In this document: in pieces, positions 9,935 to 22,222 of the stretch
Layout of the letters: the number at the start of each line of letters is the position of its first letter
Numbering within the stretch: position 1 is the first letter of the stretch
From: Acorus gramineus
Taxonomy: Eukaryota; Streptophyta; Magnoliopsida; Acorales; Acoraceae
NCBI GenBank assembly: GCA_030737835.1
Contig: JAUJYN010000092.1
Location: 62,001-126,000 of the forward strand
Length of the DNA: 64,000 nucleotides
Direction of reading: 5' to 3'
Notes under the pieces: model-generated
What the model was told of the DNA's origin: nothing
Seen by the model: only the letters and a program-made list of their open reading frames with translations
Databases searched by the model: none
Made by a program: the position numbers and the translations under genes

Positions 9935-12060
9935 CGAGGTGTTATGCCTGTGTCATTTGGAGCCATTTCGGTTAAGCCATGGTCACATTTGGGTCATTCA
10001 GGGCCTTTTTCTTTTTCGATCGGAGTCGCTAAAATTTTGGCTTTTAGCCACCTGCGGGAGTTAGAGTACTCTGATTGGAAATCTAACTGCATATTATGGG
10101 TCCTGGTACCGTTTAGTACTACCCATAAAAATTTCATCGAATTCCGGTAACGTTTTGAAAAAGTATGCAGTTCTGAACCGTATCCGGGTTTTGGTCGATA
10201 CTGGATTTTCAAAGGGTGACTTTGACCAAGTCAAATGAAGACTTTGACCAGTCAAGGATGACCTAGAAGTCAAGGGGTTTTGTTTGTTTCCTTTGTTGGG
10301 TTGACCTAGGTCAAAATCCACCAAACCCCTTTTTGTAAATTAATTACCTCTCTCTCTCTCTTTTTCTCTCCTTCTCTCTCCCACCCTTAGGAAATCCATC
10401 CGAGGCTTTCTTTTCTCCTCTCCCTCTCATTTGTGTGTATTGGGTGGAGAAAGTGAAGGAGAAGATGAATAGTGTATGAAGGGATGATCTAGCTAAGGTG
10501 AGTTTGTGTGTGTGTGTGTGTGTGTTGTTGTTTCTTTCCCTTCTCCATCTCCAACCCTCTCATGCCTCCCCTCATGTTTTCCTCTGTTTTTCAGCCAAGA
10601 AGGGCTGGTGGAGAGGCTGAAGAGATGGTGGTAGTGGTGGTGGTGGTTGTGGGTGGTCGTGGGTGTGTCGATAACCCCGCATCTCCCCATTTCCCTCCCC
10701 CTATTTTAATAAGGCAGCACTCTGTATTTTAAAGATCTCAATGAATCTAGTATTTAGAGACACATTTTTAGGATTATGTCTTCATATGATATGATCACCT
10801 ATGTGTCTAGTTGTTATATATGAAATTTGGGGTCATTATGATATCTGTGGTGTAAGTTAGAACCAGTTTTTGCATGGCCTGTCCAAAATCGCGTAGGAAT
10901 TGACCTGCTTCTGGAAATAATTTATTTCGGGCTTGTAGAGGAAAAATTAGGTTCTAATGTCTTCATGGATTATGATCCCAGCATATCAGAGAATGTGCAT
11001 GATTTATTTCATAATTTTTGGAAGTGCATTGGGTGCTGTGGAGACCAATTAGTAGGGCTGGTTGCAGCAGGTTTGGCAGTTTTGCTTGGTTGAGTGTCAA
11101 GGAGTTGTTTCCATGTGTCTTGGGTGATAATATGGAAGTATCAGGGGTTAGGGCCTTCATGAAGTAGGCTTATATGTGTGATAGGAGGTTCCATATTTTA
11201 ATTGTGGATCATTGGTTGTGTTTTGCAGATCTCGTAGACCGGACGCGCGACGATCCGGGTATCTGTGAGTGGTTTGATCCAATCCCCCCCCCCTTGAGAT
11301 GCGCTCGACGCGCGTAGTCGTGCGTCACGCATCAATGGGGCGTCCTAGCTATACTACTTGTGTAGATAAGTATTATGGCCATGCTTAAACTATAATATGT
11401 TAGATATCTTGCATGCTAAAATTATATGGCATGTATTGTATCCATGTATGAATGATTGTATTGCATGTGCCCCTCTAGTATGGGCATGTATTAATGTGTA
11501 TAGAATATGGCATGCCTTAGGTAGTATTGAAATACTACTCCCACTATATTAATTGGAATATCCAGCATGATTAAGTCTGGGTTAATAACGGGCACCTGCC
11601 TAATATTCCCTTGCGATAAGACTCGAGGGCGTGGTGTAGTTGTTGCGCCCATGCTAATGGGGCAAAGCTATGACCAGCTTCATGAGATGATGATCTCTCT
11701 CGCCCTCTCCCTCTGAATGAACTGAGTAAGTAGATGCGATTTCCTACTCGACTCAGGTTCGTTTGGAATATTGGCATGCACCTGTTAGTGCGCGAGATCG
11801 CGCTTGACCATTTCTTTTAAGTTGGTGATATCCAACGCATGCTTAAGTTATGCCTTGTGTGCTTATATGATTAATGGCCACGTATGCATGTTTAAGTGGG
11901 CCATACCATGTATGAATGTTGTATGAATTGTTGTTTATGATGTAAATCCATGTTAGGGGTCACTCTTATGGTCAATTATTAGATGATTGTGCATATGGTT
12001 CATGCACATAGCTAGATATAATTCTCTTGGATATATATATATGCGCATGTTAAAACTGAT

Positions 12061-13111
12061 AGGCCTATCTGAAATAGGCGTGGGTATGACCCGCTGTTGG
12101 GTTGTACCTTATTAGTTAGAGCGCTAGCGATGTAATCGCCCCGTGCATCCGAGCGATGCACTCATTTGGAATTCAGAAGAATTCATTATCTTATCGGTTT
12201 TGTTAAGCCGGTAGTTGGGGCATTAAGCTAGGCCTACCCGTGCTAGGCGTGTATATGAACCGCCTGTTGGGTTATGTGCCTTGGGATTATTTCTGCGTGA
12301 GAGGAGAGGCAACCCCCTTGTGTCCGAGTGACGCAACCGTGTGGGAATACAATAGTATTCGCTATCATCGATATGTGATTATCGAGAGTAGTTTTTCCAT
12401 TGGGTTCGCTTTGCGAACATGGAGTGTTTCCTCCCAATGTCGTCCGTGTTGAAGCGGCCCGGGTTCTAGCTGTCTTGACAGAGGGCCTCCACCGGTAGGT
12501 CCTATCGATGCATGCGGCAAGATGTACTGATCGTGGGAGTATACCAGGTAGAGGCTACCCGGGAGAGGGCTAACGAATGATATTGCGAGCGTGGAATCGT
12601 TCTCCCCTTCGTTGGATCCGATGTAGGAACTTCCCGACGTTGAAAAAGCTGTCCTGACAGAGGGCTTCCATCCGTAGGTACCACCGAGGCGTTCGGAAGC
12701 GTATTGATTGTGGGAGTATACCAGGTAGTGACTACCCGGGGAAAGGGCTACCGGTGGACCAAGGGTGTAGAGGAGTCTAATCTCTCCAAAAGTCCTACGC
12801 CACCTGTAAAGGGTGAGCGTGAAGATGAGGTGAAGACACGTCGCCGTGTGACCCATTCGTGGTTCGTCTGTTCCCATAGTTGTTGGGTCCGGTTGCGTAT
12901 CGATGTTCAAAGACATCATTGGACAGTTATCTCGATGTAGATGATTCAGTAGTGTTGTGTAGACCAGTAATTTTGGGTCTCGTCGACCAACGGTATGGTC
13001 TCTCCCCAAGAGACCCAAGAGTCTCCCTCCGGGAGTGAGGGTGAGGGTGAGGTTGGTGATTCAGTAGTGTTGTGTGGACCAGTAATTCCGCGTCTCTTCG
13101 ACCAACGGTAT
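12061..13111 (+). repeat. Three consecutive tandem duplications inside the solo LTR
   Basis: Three blocks are each present twice. Block one starts at 12061 and 12230 (aggcctayc..., period about 169). Block two starts at 12470 and 12649 (ctgtcytgacagaggg, period about 179). Block three starts at 12942 and 13057 (tgattcagtagtgttgtgt, period about 115), its second unit being split by the inverted LTR and resuming at 16009. They account for much of the extra length of this LTR compared with 29477-32699. Confidence 0.7.
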
Positions 13112-16008
13112 TGTCACGCCCCAGGGCGGCCGTCCCCGGGACGCGGCAAGTGTATATATGATATCAGTAAACAGGAGTTCAATAATATACTCACACAACA
13201 GCTAAAATGACAACACAGATAAAAGCAGGGCTGACATGATATATACACCAAATGCGGAAGCAAAAGACTGAATCTGTAAATCAACAACACTTTACAGACT
13301 CGATACATAATCGTACGTCCTGTGAGAGCCAACATGTCCATATACACATAATGCAATCCATACATAATCCAACTAGGTGCCCAAGCACAGAAATATATAC
13401 ATACAACAAAGAGAAGGGTGCTGATGGCCTCAAAACTCGAGGGACGTGGCGCTACTCCGCTACTCCGCTACTGGTGTAGTCGCTCGGGAAGCTCCTCCCT
13501 CAGAGATCACTGAAAAGATAATTATGCGAGGGGTGAGCCACACGCTCAGTGAATAGCACAACCCATGCATACAGTTTATATTAACCACATTTAATCAAAT
13601 CACTAGCCTCAAAGTGGCATAATCAATACATATCCGGGGGTTCGTCACAACGCCGAACCACCATACCCTCACCCTCACCCTCACCCCTCAATAGGTGACT
13701 AAGGATGTTGGGACTTAATAGGCGGATAATCATCCTCACATAATCCAGTGGGTCACCGCATCGCCGGCCCACCATACCCTCACCCTCACCCCTCAACAGG
13801 TGACCTAAGCTCTTGGGACTGACTAGGCTGTTGGTCACCCTTGGTCCACCGATAGTCTCTCCCCACTCCGTAGGTCGTTTGGCCACTCCCACATTCAGCG
13901 CAGTCCTTCTACCAAATCAGGAGGCGCCTACTGATGGGAGCCCCTGCACGGGACAACCTTTCCAACGCTGGGGTAGTCTCTACACGGATCCAACGAAGGG
14001 AACAGAACAGCCTATCCATCGCATATGATCCACTCGGATCCGCTGACAGCACATCTCTACAACTCTAATGTCTCGAATTCCTCAGAATTCCACCAGTGCG
14101 CATAACCAAGATGCGGGGAAATACATAAGGTAAAATGAGGAAAAGAGACCTTGGGAGGGTAACCTGAGGTCCCGATGTAGGACATCCCGCCAACCAAACA
14201 AGGAACACGGAGTACCCTAACCCGGGTCTCAATGTTAACCTCGCAAGGCCCCCTTATATTCCCCAAGGCATGCTAATAATATCTAAAGCTTGCATTTAAG
14301 TAAATAAATCAAACTAATAGGACGCATGCATAGGTCGGGCTTTCCTAGCATGATAACGGGGTGACAGGATGCATGGCTCATGCACATATCCTAAGGGTGC
14401 AAGTCCCTAACATACAAGTCTAGGGTGGCATGCATTCTACACATACATCATGCTTGCATGGATTATAATAAATACAGTTAATATTAACTACGTGCCCCAG
14501 GGGAGGACGGTACACGCCCAAGTGCATGTAGCGCCTCCCAAACTGGGTTGGGTTGTCCCACTCACCGGAAGTCGGGTCGACGCGCGACCGCCCATCGGGA
14601 TCTGCAAGACAGGGTATCAACTGGTGAGTATAATCCACAATTACCCCAAAAATACACCAAATACACAAATAAATACCCCACACTCGGGTAAACGTACATA
14701 CGACCCGTACGCACGCTAACCCGAGCGCTCCGACCTACTCCCGCACTCCCGGCAACCACTCGCACCTCAGCCCGCGCACCCAATGCACCCCGGGCCCCTG
14801 CCCGCCGCCCTGGACCCGCGGCCGAGCCACCCGGGGCACCGCGCGCCCATTGCGCCCCAGCGCAGCAGCCCGCGCGCGCCCCGGACACCCCGCGCCCTGC
14901 GCCTCGCCCCGCGCCGGCCAGCGAGCACATTGCACGCCCCGCGCGCACAGTGCCTCGCCCCGCGCGCACCACGCGCGCACCTCCCCTGCCTCGCCCCGCG
15001 CGCACTCCGCCCGCACAACTCTCTGCACCAGTCGCTCGACCAGCACCCCGCACCAGCCGCTCGACCAGCACCTCGCACCAGCCGCGCACAGCGCCCAACG
15101 CCCGCACGCCCAGCACACCCGCGCACAGCACGCCCAGCACGCGCACACGGCTGGCCACCAGCTCCCCCCGAGCACACGCCCACGCGCACGAACGCGCGCG
15201 CCCAGCCTGCCGCGCCGCCTGTGCTGCCTGTGCTGCCTGCTGCCCGAGACCACCCATCCACCTGCCCGAGCACCTCCACCACCCACCCTCGGCCTCCGAC
15301 GGCCTCCGACCGCCCCCAACCACCTCCGACCGCCTCCCACAGCCGCCGACCACCCCCCAAACACAAAACCCCCTTCCTAACATACATCTAAGCCAAAAGA
15401 AGAGGAAAAGGAAGCTTACCAAGGGGGAGGAAGAGGTGTCCGGGTGCTCTCCGCGCACCGAAACGCTTCCCCAACGGCCTCCAACGCCGGGATCTTCCTT
15501 GGCCCTCGAATTGGCCCAAATCAGAGGAGAAAAGAGGGGGGATGGGAGGGCTAGGTTGGCCGGAATCGGGATTTGAAAGCACCGGGGTGTAGATCGGGAC
15601 CCGATCTACACTTCTTATGCTTTAGGTTTTTGGGTTTGAGGGCTCTAAGGGCCTCAAAAGGGAGAAAAATGGAGAAGGAGAGAGAGGAAGCAATTGGTAG
15701 GGATGATGAATAGTGACATCTGATTTTTAGATTTCCTTTATATAGCAAGGCACTTAAAAACCCGGATACGCCCCGAAACTGTGAAATTTCAGAAACGTTG
15801 CCGGAATTCGATGAAATTTTCATGAGTGGCTTAAAATGGCACCAGGACACATAATATGCAGTTAGATTTTCAATCGGAGTCCTCTAGCTCAGGACGATAG
15901 CTAACAGTCCAAAATTTTTAGCGGTTCTGATCGAAAAGCGAAAAAACTCAAAAACTGCTAAAATGCTCCAATGGTTACCAGCAGGTAAAAAGTGACACAT
16001 ATATAACA
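13112..16008 (-). mobile_element. Inverted solo LTR of the chromovirus family, nested
   Basis: It starts TGTCACGCCCCAGGGCGGCC and ends gtgacacatatataaca. These are the exact reverse of the LTR ends seen at 29477 (TGTTATATATGTGTCAC) and 32699. Length is 2,897 bp. The flanking five bases (ggtat and ctcca) do not match, unlike the other solo LTRs here. The duplicated block at 12993-13060 shows what the uninterrupted site looked like. The GC-rich part (14740-15400) gives long arginine/proline/alanine frames on both strands, which I treat as compositional. The mismatch of flanks suggests recombination between separate elements or erosion of the duplication. Confidence 0.85.
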
Positions 16009-16601
16009 CTCCAAAAGTCCCAAGAGTCTTCCTCCGGGAGTGAGGGTGAGGGTGAGGTTGGTCGCGGCGCCGCGTGACCTTGTTATCCATTGGATTTCCA
16101 CCCATATTTTTCCTTGAAAGGAAATTATTTTAGTATTAAACTGTTGTATTGGTTTTTTGTTTCCAGCCACTCACTGAGCTTGTAGCTCACCCCTCGCATA
16201 CTATTTCTTTTCAGGGGCAGTGTTGGGCTTGGAGCTAGAGCTTTCCTGTGGCGGGGTCTTATGGGCGTGGAGCGTTCTTCTGGCGGGCGGCGAGTGCGAG
16301 GCTGTCAGCACTCCTAGAGTCATTTTATGTATTGTAAATCGTGCATGTGGCACAGTTTTATTTTATTTGGACTAGACTTCGTTCTCACCGAACAGTGATT
16401 GTGTATTCGAGTCTGTAATAATGTTTTTGGTTTACAGACATTGTTTATATATTATGCTTCCGCTTTTCAGTCAGTTATCATTATCTTTGCTTTGTCACCT
16501 TGCGTGTTGTTGTTGGAGTCTTTATTGACCTCAGATATTGATAGCTGATATTTCATTAATGCCACGTCTCGGGGACGACCGCCCTGGGGCGTGAGACAAG
16601 G

Positions 16602-17093
16602 AGCCTGTTTGAGACCATATATAGCTCGTCGAAGACGACAAACATGCTGAGAAGGAGTGCTGAGACCTGAAGGTGGTTGCATATAAACAACCTCAGATAA
16701 ATCACAGTGAAGAAAAGCATTCTTCACTTCTATCTGAAAGAGGGGCCAGCGACGAATAGCAGCAACAACAAGAAGGGTGCGGACAATAGTCATTTGAGCA
16801 ACGGGAGCAAAGCTCTTCTCATAATCAATACCATACTCCTGTGTGAAACCTCTGGCAACAAGATGAGCTTTATGTCATTCAATGGATCCATCAGGGCGAT
16901 GCTTTATCTTGAAGATCCATTTGTAGCTGATAGGTGTAACACCATCCGGAAGGGAAACAACATCCCAGGTTTGTGTCTGCTAAAATGCTTGAAATTCCTC
17001 AGCCATGGCATACTGCCACTCAGGGTACTTGACTGCCTCTTGATAAGATCGGGGCTCACGTCGGGCATGTATAGCGGTGAGATAAGCTTGAAA
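16602..17093 (-). pseudogene. Copia reverse transcriptase, N-terminal half
   Basis: The minus-strand reading includes WIFKIKHRPDGSIE, ARGFTQEYGIDY, FAPVAQ and QIEVKNAFLHCDL. The last contains the first catalytic-aspartate region, with N replacing the usual D in the VKNAFLHG-type motif. It ends in RRAIYGLKQAPC at the junction with the solo LTR. In-frame stops, for example between FQAF and QTQTW, show decay. The other half is at 8866-9934. Confidence 0.85.
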
Positions 17094-18383
17094 CTATGGA
17101 GAATAAGTACTCACGAATGCAAAGCGAAATCGGTCAGGTGGGCCAGAGTCAAAACTGAAGTGGGCAGGTGGATGACGCTCACGCTGAGGGTAGCGAGTCG
17201 AGGGACGAAGATCCACATCAGAGGGAGGTGCGTTAGTCATGGAAGACGAAGTATTAGCGGAGTCATCCGCGGGAGGAAAAAGAGGAGACATGATAGGAGG
17301 AGAACTAGGAGGACCATGGGAGTCGGCTGCAGGAGTGCTAAGAGGAGATGAAGAACTAGGGGAGTCAACAGTAGGAGTACCAAGAGGAGGCTCAGAGAGA
17401 GTAGAACTAGGAATGGTCTCAAGCACAATAGAAGGCCCAAGAAGAGATAGAGACTCAATAGGAGAGGCCTGAACAGGAGAAGGCACATGAGGAGAGGAGG
17501 CAGTGGGCGTAGAAGAAAAATAGGGAACATCCTCGATAAATGACACATGATGAGCGAGCCAAAAACGATCTCCAACAGGATCGTAGCAGCAATATCCCTT
17601 GTGTTCGAAATTAATCCCCAAGAATACACACTTGACTGACTGAGCGGCCAACTTGGTGCGTTGATGAAGAGGGAGAAGCACGAAACAAGTACATCCAAAA
17701 GTGCAAAGTCTGCTATAATCAAGTTTGGAGGAGTAAAGGCGCTCATGAGGAGTCATACCAGAGAGGACGGAAGTGGGAGTGATATTGATAAGATGAATAG
17801 ATAGAAGAGAAGTCTCAGCCCAGAATGTGCTGGGGACTAATGTAAAAAGTAAGAGGGAACGAGCAGTCTCAAGAATATGGCGATGTTTTCTTTCAGCAAC
17901 ACCATTTTGTTCATGAGTATAAGGGCATGCTTCTGGAAGAGAGTGCCATGAGACTGAAGAAGATAATGTATCGTGGAAGAAATATATTATTGAGCACAAT
18001 CAGACCTGAAATTCTTGATACGAGTCTAAAACTAGGTATGAATCATAGTGGTAAAGACCTCATATATCTTTGGAATCTCATATCGATGACGCAATAAATA
18101 AATCCAAGTAAAATGAGAATAGTCATCAATGAAATTGATATAATACGAAAAACCACTCTTTGACGTGATATGTGAAAGACCCCAGATATCAGAATGAACA
18201 AGCTCAAATGGACTAGAGGACTGATGACTACTAGAATAGAATGGAGTAGCCACAGGTTTGGCCAATTTACAGCCCTCACAAACAGAAAGAGGAGAAAAGG
18301 AAACACGACCTAAATCATCAGATTGAATAAGATCTTTAAGTCGAGACTCAGAAACATGACCTAACTTTGTATGCCACAAGTCA
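17094..18383 (-). pseudogene. Copia integrase with proline/serine-rich linker
   Basis: From the right: LWHTKLGHVSESRL (the HH part of the zinc finger) and CEGCKLAKP (its CC part). Next comes VHSDIWG and FIDDYSHFTW, carrying the two catalytic Asp, and after a broken stretch near 18000, EQNGVAERKHRHIL with the catalytic Glu. The C-terminal region (SVKCVFLGINFEHKGYCC, DPVGDRFWLAHHVSF) leads into a long Ser/Pro linker and YPQRERHPP. The frame breaks between 18032 and 17999. It is non-functional because of this break and the polyprotein stops elsewhere. Confidence 0.9.
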
Positions 18384-18388
18384 GTATC

Positions 18389-20557
18389 TGTTATGACTGT
18401 GTCATCTAATTAGTATAAATAATTTTATTTATGGGTTTATACTTGTGCTTAAGTATTGAGATGCAATTATTCGTTTTATGGGTCAACCTAGGGTATTTAT
18501 TTAATAGTTAATTAGTTTATGTGTTATGTTAGAAATTAGTGAAGTTATGCATTTCCAACCCATTCATTTCAAGTATTTGGGTCTCTTAGGTTTTAGTTGA
18601 GGGTAATTGAGACATTTTCACTTACCCAACACATCCCACACATGTGAGAAAAAGTTATCTCTCTCTCTCTCTCCAATGGAAACTTTTCTTCTCAAGCATC
18701 TCTTCTTCTTGGTAAGCTTTTCTTTTACTTTTGTTTTCAAAACCCATTTTCCCACCAATATTCAAATTTAGATCTACAAAAATCTAACAGTTGAATTTTC
18801 GATCCGTTCGTCACACCTTCCTAACCCTTACTCCCCCTTCCATTCTAGACCCTTTTTTTTTTCCAGATCGGAGGTTGGTGGTGGTTGGGCCGCGTGTCGG
18901 GGTGGCTGATTTGGAGCCGGCTTGGTGCGGCGGCGGTCCGGGAGCATTCCCTCTTCTTCACTTTTTCCTTTCCAAGCATTCTTGCTTGTTTGTGAGTACA
19001 TAAGTCACTTCTCTCACTCATTCTCCTTTAGAGCTTGTATGTGTGTAATATGTTCTTTATATAAAAATGTGAGGGATATCTCTCTCTCTAATTCTATGGG
19101 TTTTGGTGAGCTAGGAAAAAATAAGGGTGAATTTCCCAAACCATTGCTTTCATTATGTATTATTTATTTCATTGAATGAGATTTAACATGAATGTGCAAG
19201 GTTTATATTTGTTGAAAGGTCATAGTTAAAAATATGGGAATGGGTTGAGCTATGTTTACCCAAGCTAATGTTTGTGATTCTCATCTTCTCATTAATCATT
19301 TTGACTTTCATCTTGCAAAATGCATGGATATTTGAGGTAGGAAAGTGGTGTATGGGTTGGGTTCTTGGATAAACTGTTTTCAAGTACTAAGAGACTTTTG
19401 GGGGTTTTGTAGTGATTTGATGCTTAGTTAAGTTAAGTTTTTTTTTTTTCTCCAAGAGGCTTTTGAGTAGTTTTAATTATTTTATTTCCCTCTTCATTCT
19501 AATGTGAACCTTTTTATGCCTAGTAATAATTATTACTTGAATTCGGTTATGCTTAGTTAATAATTTATACTTAATGTTATTTGATGATATGTTCATTCCA
19601 TAACTTTTTACTGTGTTAGAATGATTAATAGGAGTGTATATTTATGTTTGTAATGTGCTTTCATGTCTATGTCAATGCATGTGTGATTTGAAATTTAGTA
19701 TTGATTGTTAGGGTGGTTAAGAAACTTGATGTTATGTAAATGTATAAACATGATATTTATTTCCTAAAGTAATAGAGACTTGCCTAGAGTGGTAGAATGT
19801 GTAATATTAAGTGTCAAGCTTATGTTCATGTTATATTTTAAATTTTTGGCATGATGATAGTGAGCCTCTGCACTGACATCTGGGATGTGGTTGACATGAC
19901 GATAGTGAGCCCCCTACACTGACATCAGGGATGTGGTTGGTATAACATCTTAGAATTCTTTTCAATTCTATACGTACGATCTAATTGTTCATGTATGACC
20001 CTTGTATTACTTGAGAGAGTTGTATGGTTCCTTACACTGCATAGTATTTAATTTATGCTGTAATAGTGATCTTTTTTGTAAGAGCGAGATTTGAGTTGTG
20101 TACTTGCTGAGCTTCATCGCTCATCCACTCTTTCTTTGTGGTTGAATTATTATTTTAGGTGCGGAGCAGGGTGGCTATCCTGCGCCCATGTGAGCGGGGT
20201 GTGTAGAGTTTTGGTTCAACTTGAGGGCGTACTACGTTGGGCGCCAGTTAGAGCTGTCATCATCCCAGTTTGTCTTTGTGCTAGTGTTGGTGGGTGTCCT
20301 TTTTGTATAACTCTTCACTTGTCAACCAGTTAACAACTATTCTAGTGCTCTGACAGGACTTAGTTGGGTTGTCAATTTGTGCTCTACATATATTTCTTTT
20401 TGTTTGGCCTTTATTGGCCTTGGAGTTAAGTTGTATGCTTCCGCTGTGTTCATCTCTTACTATTATCATTTGCTTCAAGTATCTTTTCTTTTAAGTCTTG
20501 TGGATTTTTTATATTAATTATGTTGCTCTCTAAAGCTGGCCACTTTAGGGCGTAACA
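18389..20557 (+). mobile_element. Solo LTR of a second gypsy-like family inserted in the copia integrase
   Basis: It runs TGTTATGACTGTGTCATC to TTAGGGCGTAACA (2,169 bp). Flanks are gtatc (18384-18388) and gtatt (20558-20562), a 5-bp duplication with one mismatch. Its removal rejoins copia TGTVTSNT to DTDLWHTKLGH. The ends and overall plan resemble the chromovirus LTRs, but the body is distinct. It contains a CT microsatellite near 18658, a 45-bp tandem repeat at 19850-19940 (gatagtgagcc...ggatgtggttg twice) and no coding capacity. Confidence 0.8.
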
Positions 20558-20562
20558 GTATT

Positions 20563-21290
20563 AGAGGTGACAGTGCCAGAGAAAGCTGAGGGATCGGGTA
20601 CAGGAAGATGAAGATACTCTACATAATATAGTCCGCCAATCCTACGACCAACACCAATCATCTGCTCTGAACATAGATCCTGCACAAAACACTCAGAAGA
20701 GGTAGACGACGATGAATCCAGAATCCCACAATCGACTAATAGACACAAGATTCATGCAAAGCTCAGGAACATGTAAAACAAATGGTAATGAAAGGCGACC
20801 AGTGGGATGAGAAGCGGTGATGATCGATCCACACTGCGTGATGACTAAAGGAGAGCCATTAGCAGTATGAATCGAAGGTAGGTGTGAGGGTGCGGGTGAG
20901 CATGCAATGAGGACAGAACTATCAGGCATCATGTGATGTGAGGGACCTGAGTCAAAGATCCAATAAGCAGGAGTACCCATAGTAGAAGACAAGGCAAAGG
21001 GAGTAGAAGAACTAGAAAGAGACTGCTGTAGAATCAGATGGTCTAGGCACTGACTGGCATGGACAAGCTAATCCGAGTGTGGCGGAATGGAGCCAATGGA
21101 AGTAGCAGTCGTAGCGGCAACAGGAGTAATATGATGCCCTCGGCTTTTCGGTCTATGACACTTCTTAGCAGATCTTTGCCTTTTTGGTTTATGGCGCTTC
21201 GTAGCAGGAGCAGCCCCCAGGATGCCCTCATAGATAAACGATGAAGTAGTTTGACGAGACACCACAGAATAATTGCGTGTTGAAGGGGAA
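20563..21290 (-). pseudogene. Copia gag C-terminus and protease
   Basis: The protease is shown by WIFDSGPSHHMM, with the catalytic DSG (about 20935-20960), followed by ANGSPLVITQCGS and LPFVLHVPELCMNLVSISRL. A frameshift near 20745 moves the reading to CFVQDLCSEQMIGVGRRIGGLY. Upstream, KCHRPKSRGHHITP looks like a nucleocapsid zinc knuckle that has lost cysteines. No UBN2-type capsid region is visible. The gene continues into the integrase at 18383 after the nested LTR. Confidence 0.8.
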
Positions 21291-21309
21291 TTGATATCTT
21301 ACATTTTTT

Positions 21310-22200
21310 CTAAAAAAATATGATGTCAGGGATGAAAAATCAATCGAAACAGACCCCTACAACACCTTAATCAGACTTCCGAATAGGGAAGTAGGGCCGA
21401 TTTAGTGTTTTTAGAACTCGAGGCGGCGGAGGGCTACCGGAGCGCGATCGGAGGCGGCTGAAGGTTGCCGGAGCGCTATTGGAGGCGGCCGGAGGTCGTC
21501 GGAGGGCGGTCGTCAGAGCGCGATTGGAGGTGACCAGAGGTGGCCGGAGGTCGTCAGAGGGCGGCGGGCACATGCGACAGGTGGTGGCTCCGGGATGGCA
21601 GGGGTGTACTGGCAGGGCGAGCCTGGATGAACTGGGGCTCGCTGGGGAGGAGTCCCAGACAGGATCCCGGGAGGTCCAGGATCTAGCATGATGGTGCCCG
21701 GGAAATCCGAGAGCGTGTCCGGGAAAAACGTGGGGGCAGCTAGCACGCGTACTGGCAAATTGCGTCCGGGAATCATGGACGTGGGCACGTGCGCTGTCGA
21801 AAGCAAGTTGACGCGCTGGCGAGCGAACAGGATCTCGGGAAAAACGGGATAACGCGCGCAAAGGGCAGGGCACTCAACATGGCGTGGCAAGGCGCGGCTG
21901 GGCACCTGATAGGGCAGGGCAGAGCGCTCGGCAGGGCACCTGGCAGTGCAGGGCGCTCGGCTGGGCGTGGCAGGGTAGGTCACTGCAGGGCACCTGGCAG
22001 GGCAGGGCGCTCGGCTGGGCGTGGCAGGGCGCGGCAGGGCACCTGGCAGGTCAGGGCAGGGCGCGCGGAAGGGTTGGGAGCAGCAGGGCAAGGCTGCGCG
22101 AGCAGCGATAGGGCGGCGATGGCGACGGCAGGGCCACGACGGCGATGGTAGGGGCACGACGGCAACAGTAGGGCACGATTCCAAAAAAAATTAGGGTTTT
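21310..22200 (-). other. GC-rich 5' region of the copia element with internal minisatellite
   Basis: This stretch lies where the leader and gag should be. It is GC-rich and repetitive, unlike the rest of the element. 21890-22075 carries repeats such as gggcacctggcag and gcgctcggctgggcgtggca. Reading frames on both strands are arginine/alanine/proline-rich and not recognisable as gag. It may be a diverged leader or foreign filler that replaced gag. Confidence 0.45.
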
Positions 22201-22210
22201 TGATGTGGTG

Positions 22211-22222
22211 GCTCTGATACCA
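22211..22222 (-). other. Primer binding site of the copia element (initiator tRNA-Met)
   Basis: On the minus strand TGGTATCAGAGC directly follows the 5' LTR. This is the classic initiator tRNA-Met complementary site of plant Ty1/copia elements and sets the orientation. Confidence 0.9.

Larger units (their letters stand above)
9940..16596 (+). mobile_element. Solo LTR of a long-LTR gypsy family, split by a further inverted solo LTR
   Basis: It starts TGTTATGCCTGTGTCA and ends in the family signature GGGGACGACCGCCCTGGGGC. Flanks are cgagg (9935-9939) and caagg (16597-16601), a 5-bp duplication with one mismatch. Removing the insertion together with one duplicate restores the copia GLKQAP-RAWFERF reading. 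Without the nested 13112-16008 insert it is about 3.76 kb. Related LTRs lie at 29477-32699 and 28521-35858. Conserved blocks include cgatcggag followed by gaaaatctaactgcatatta near the start, tcgaattccggtaacg, and cactgagcttgtagctcacc near the end. A solo LTR arises when the two LTRs of a complete element recombine. It has CT and GT microsatellites (10350-10380, 10507-10526) but no coding capacity. Confidence 0.85.

Noticed and set aside
14562..15458. Long frames of up to 298 residues on both strands in the GC-rich LTR core
   Set aside because: They overlap each other in all frames, are made of Arg/Ala/Gly/Pro, contain no domain and lie inside an LTR; high GC removes stop codons by chance.
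21513..22184. 223-residue proline/arginine-rich minus-strand frame, possible gag
   Set aside because: Repetitive composition without capsid or UBN2 motifs; treated as GC-rich filler or leader.
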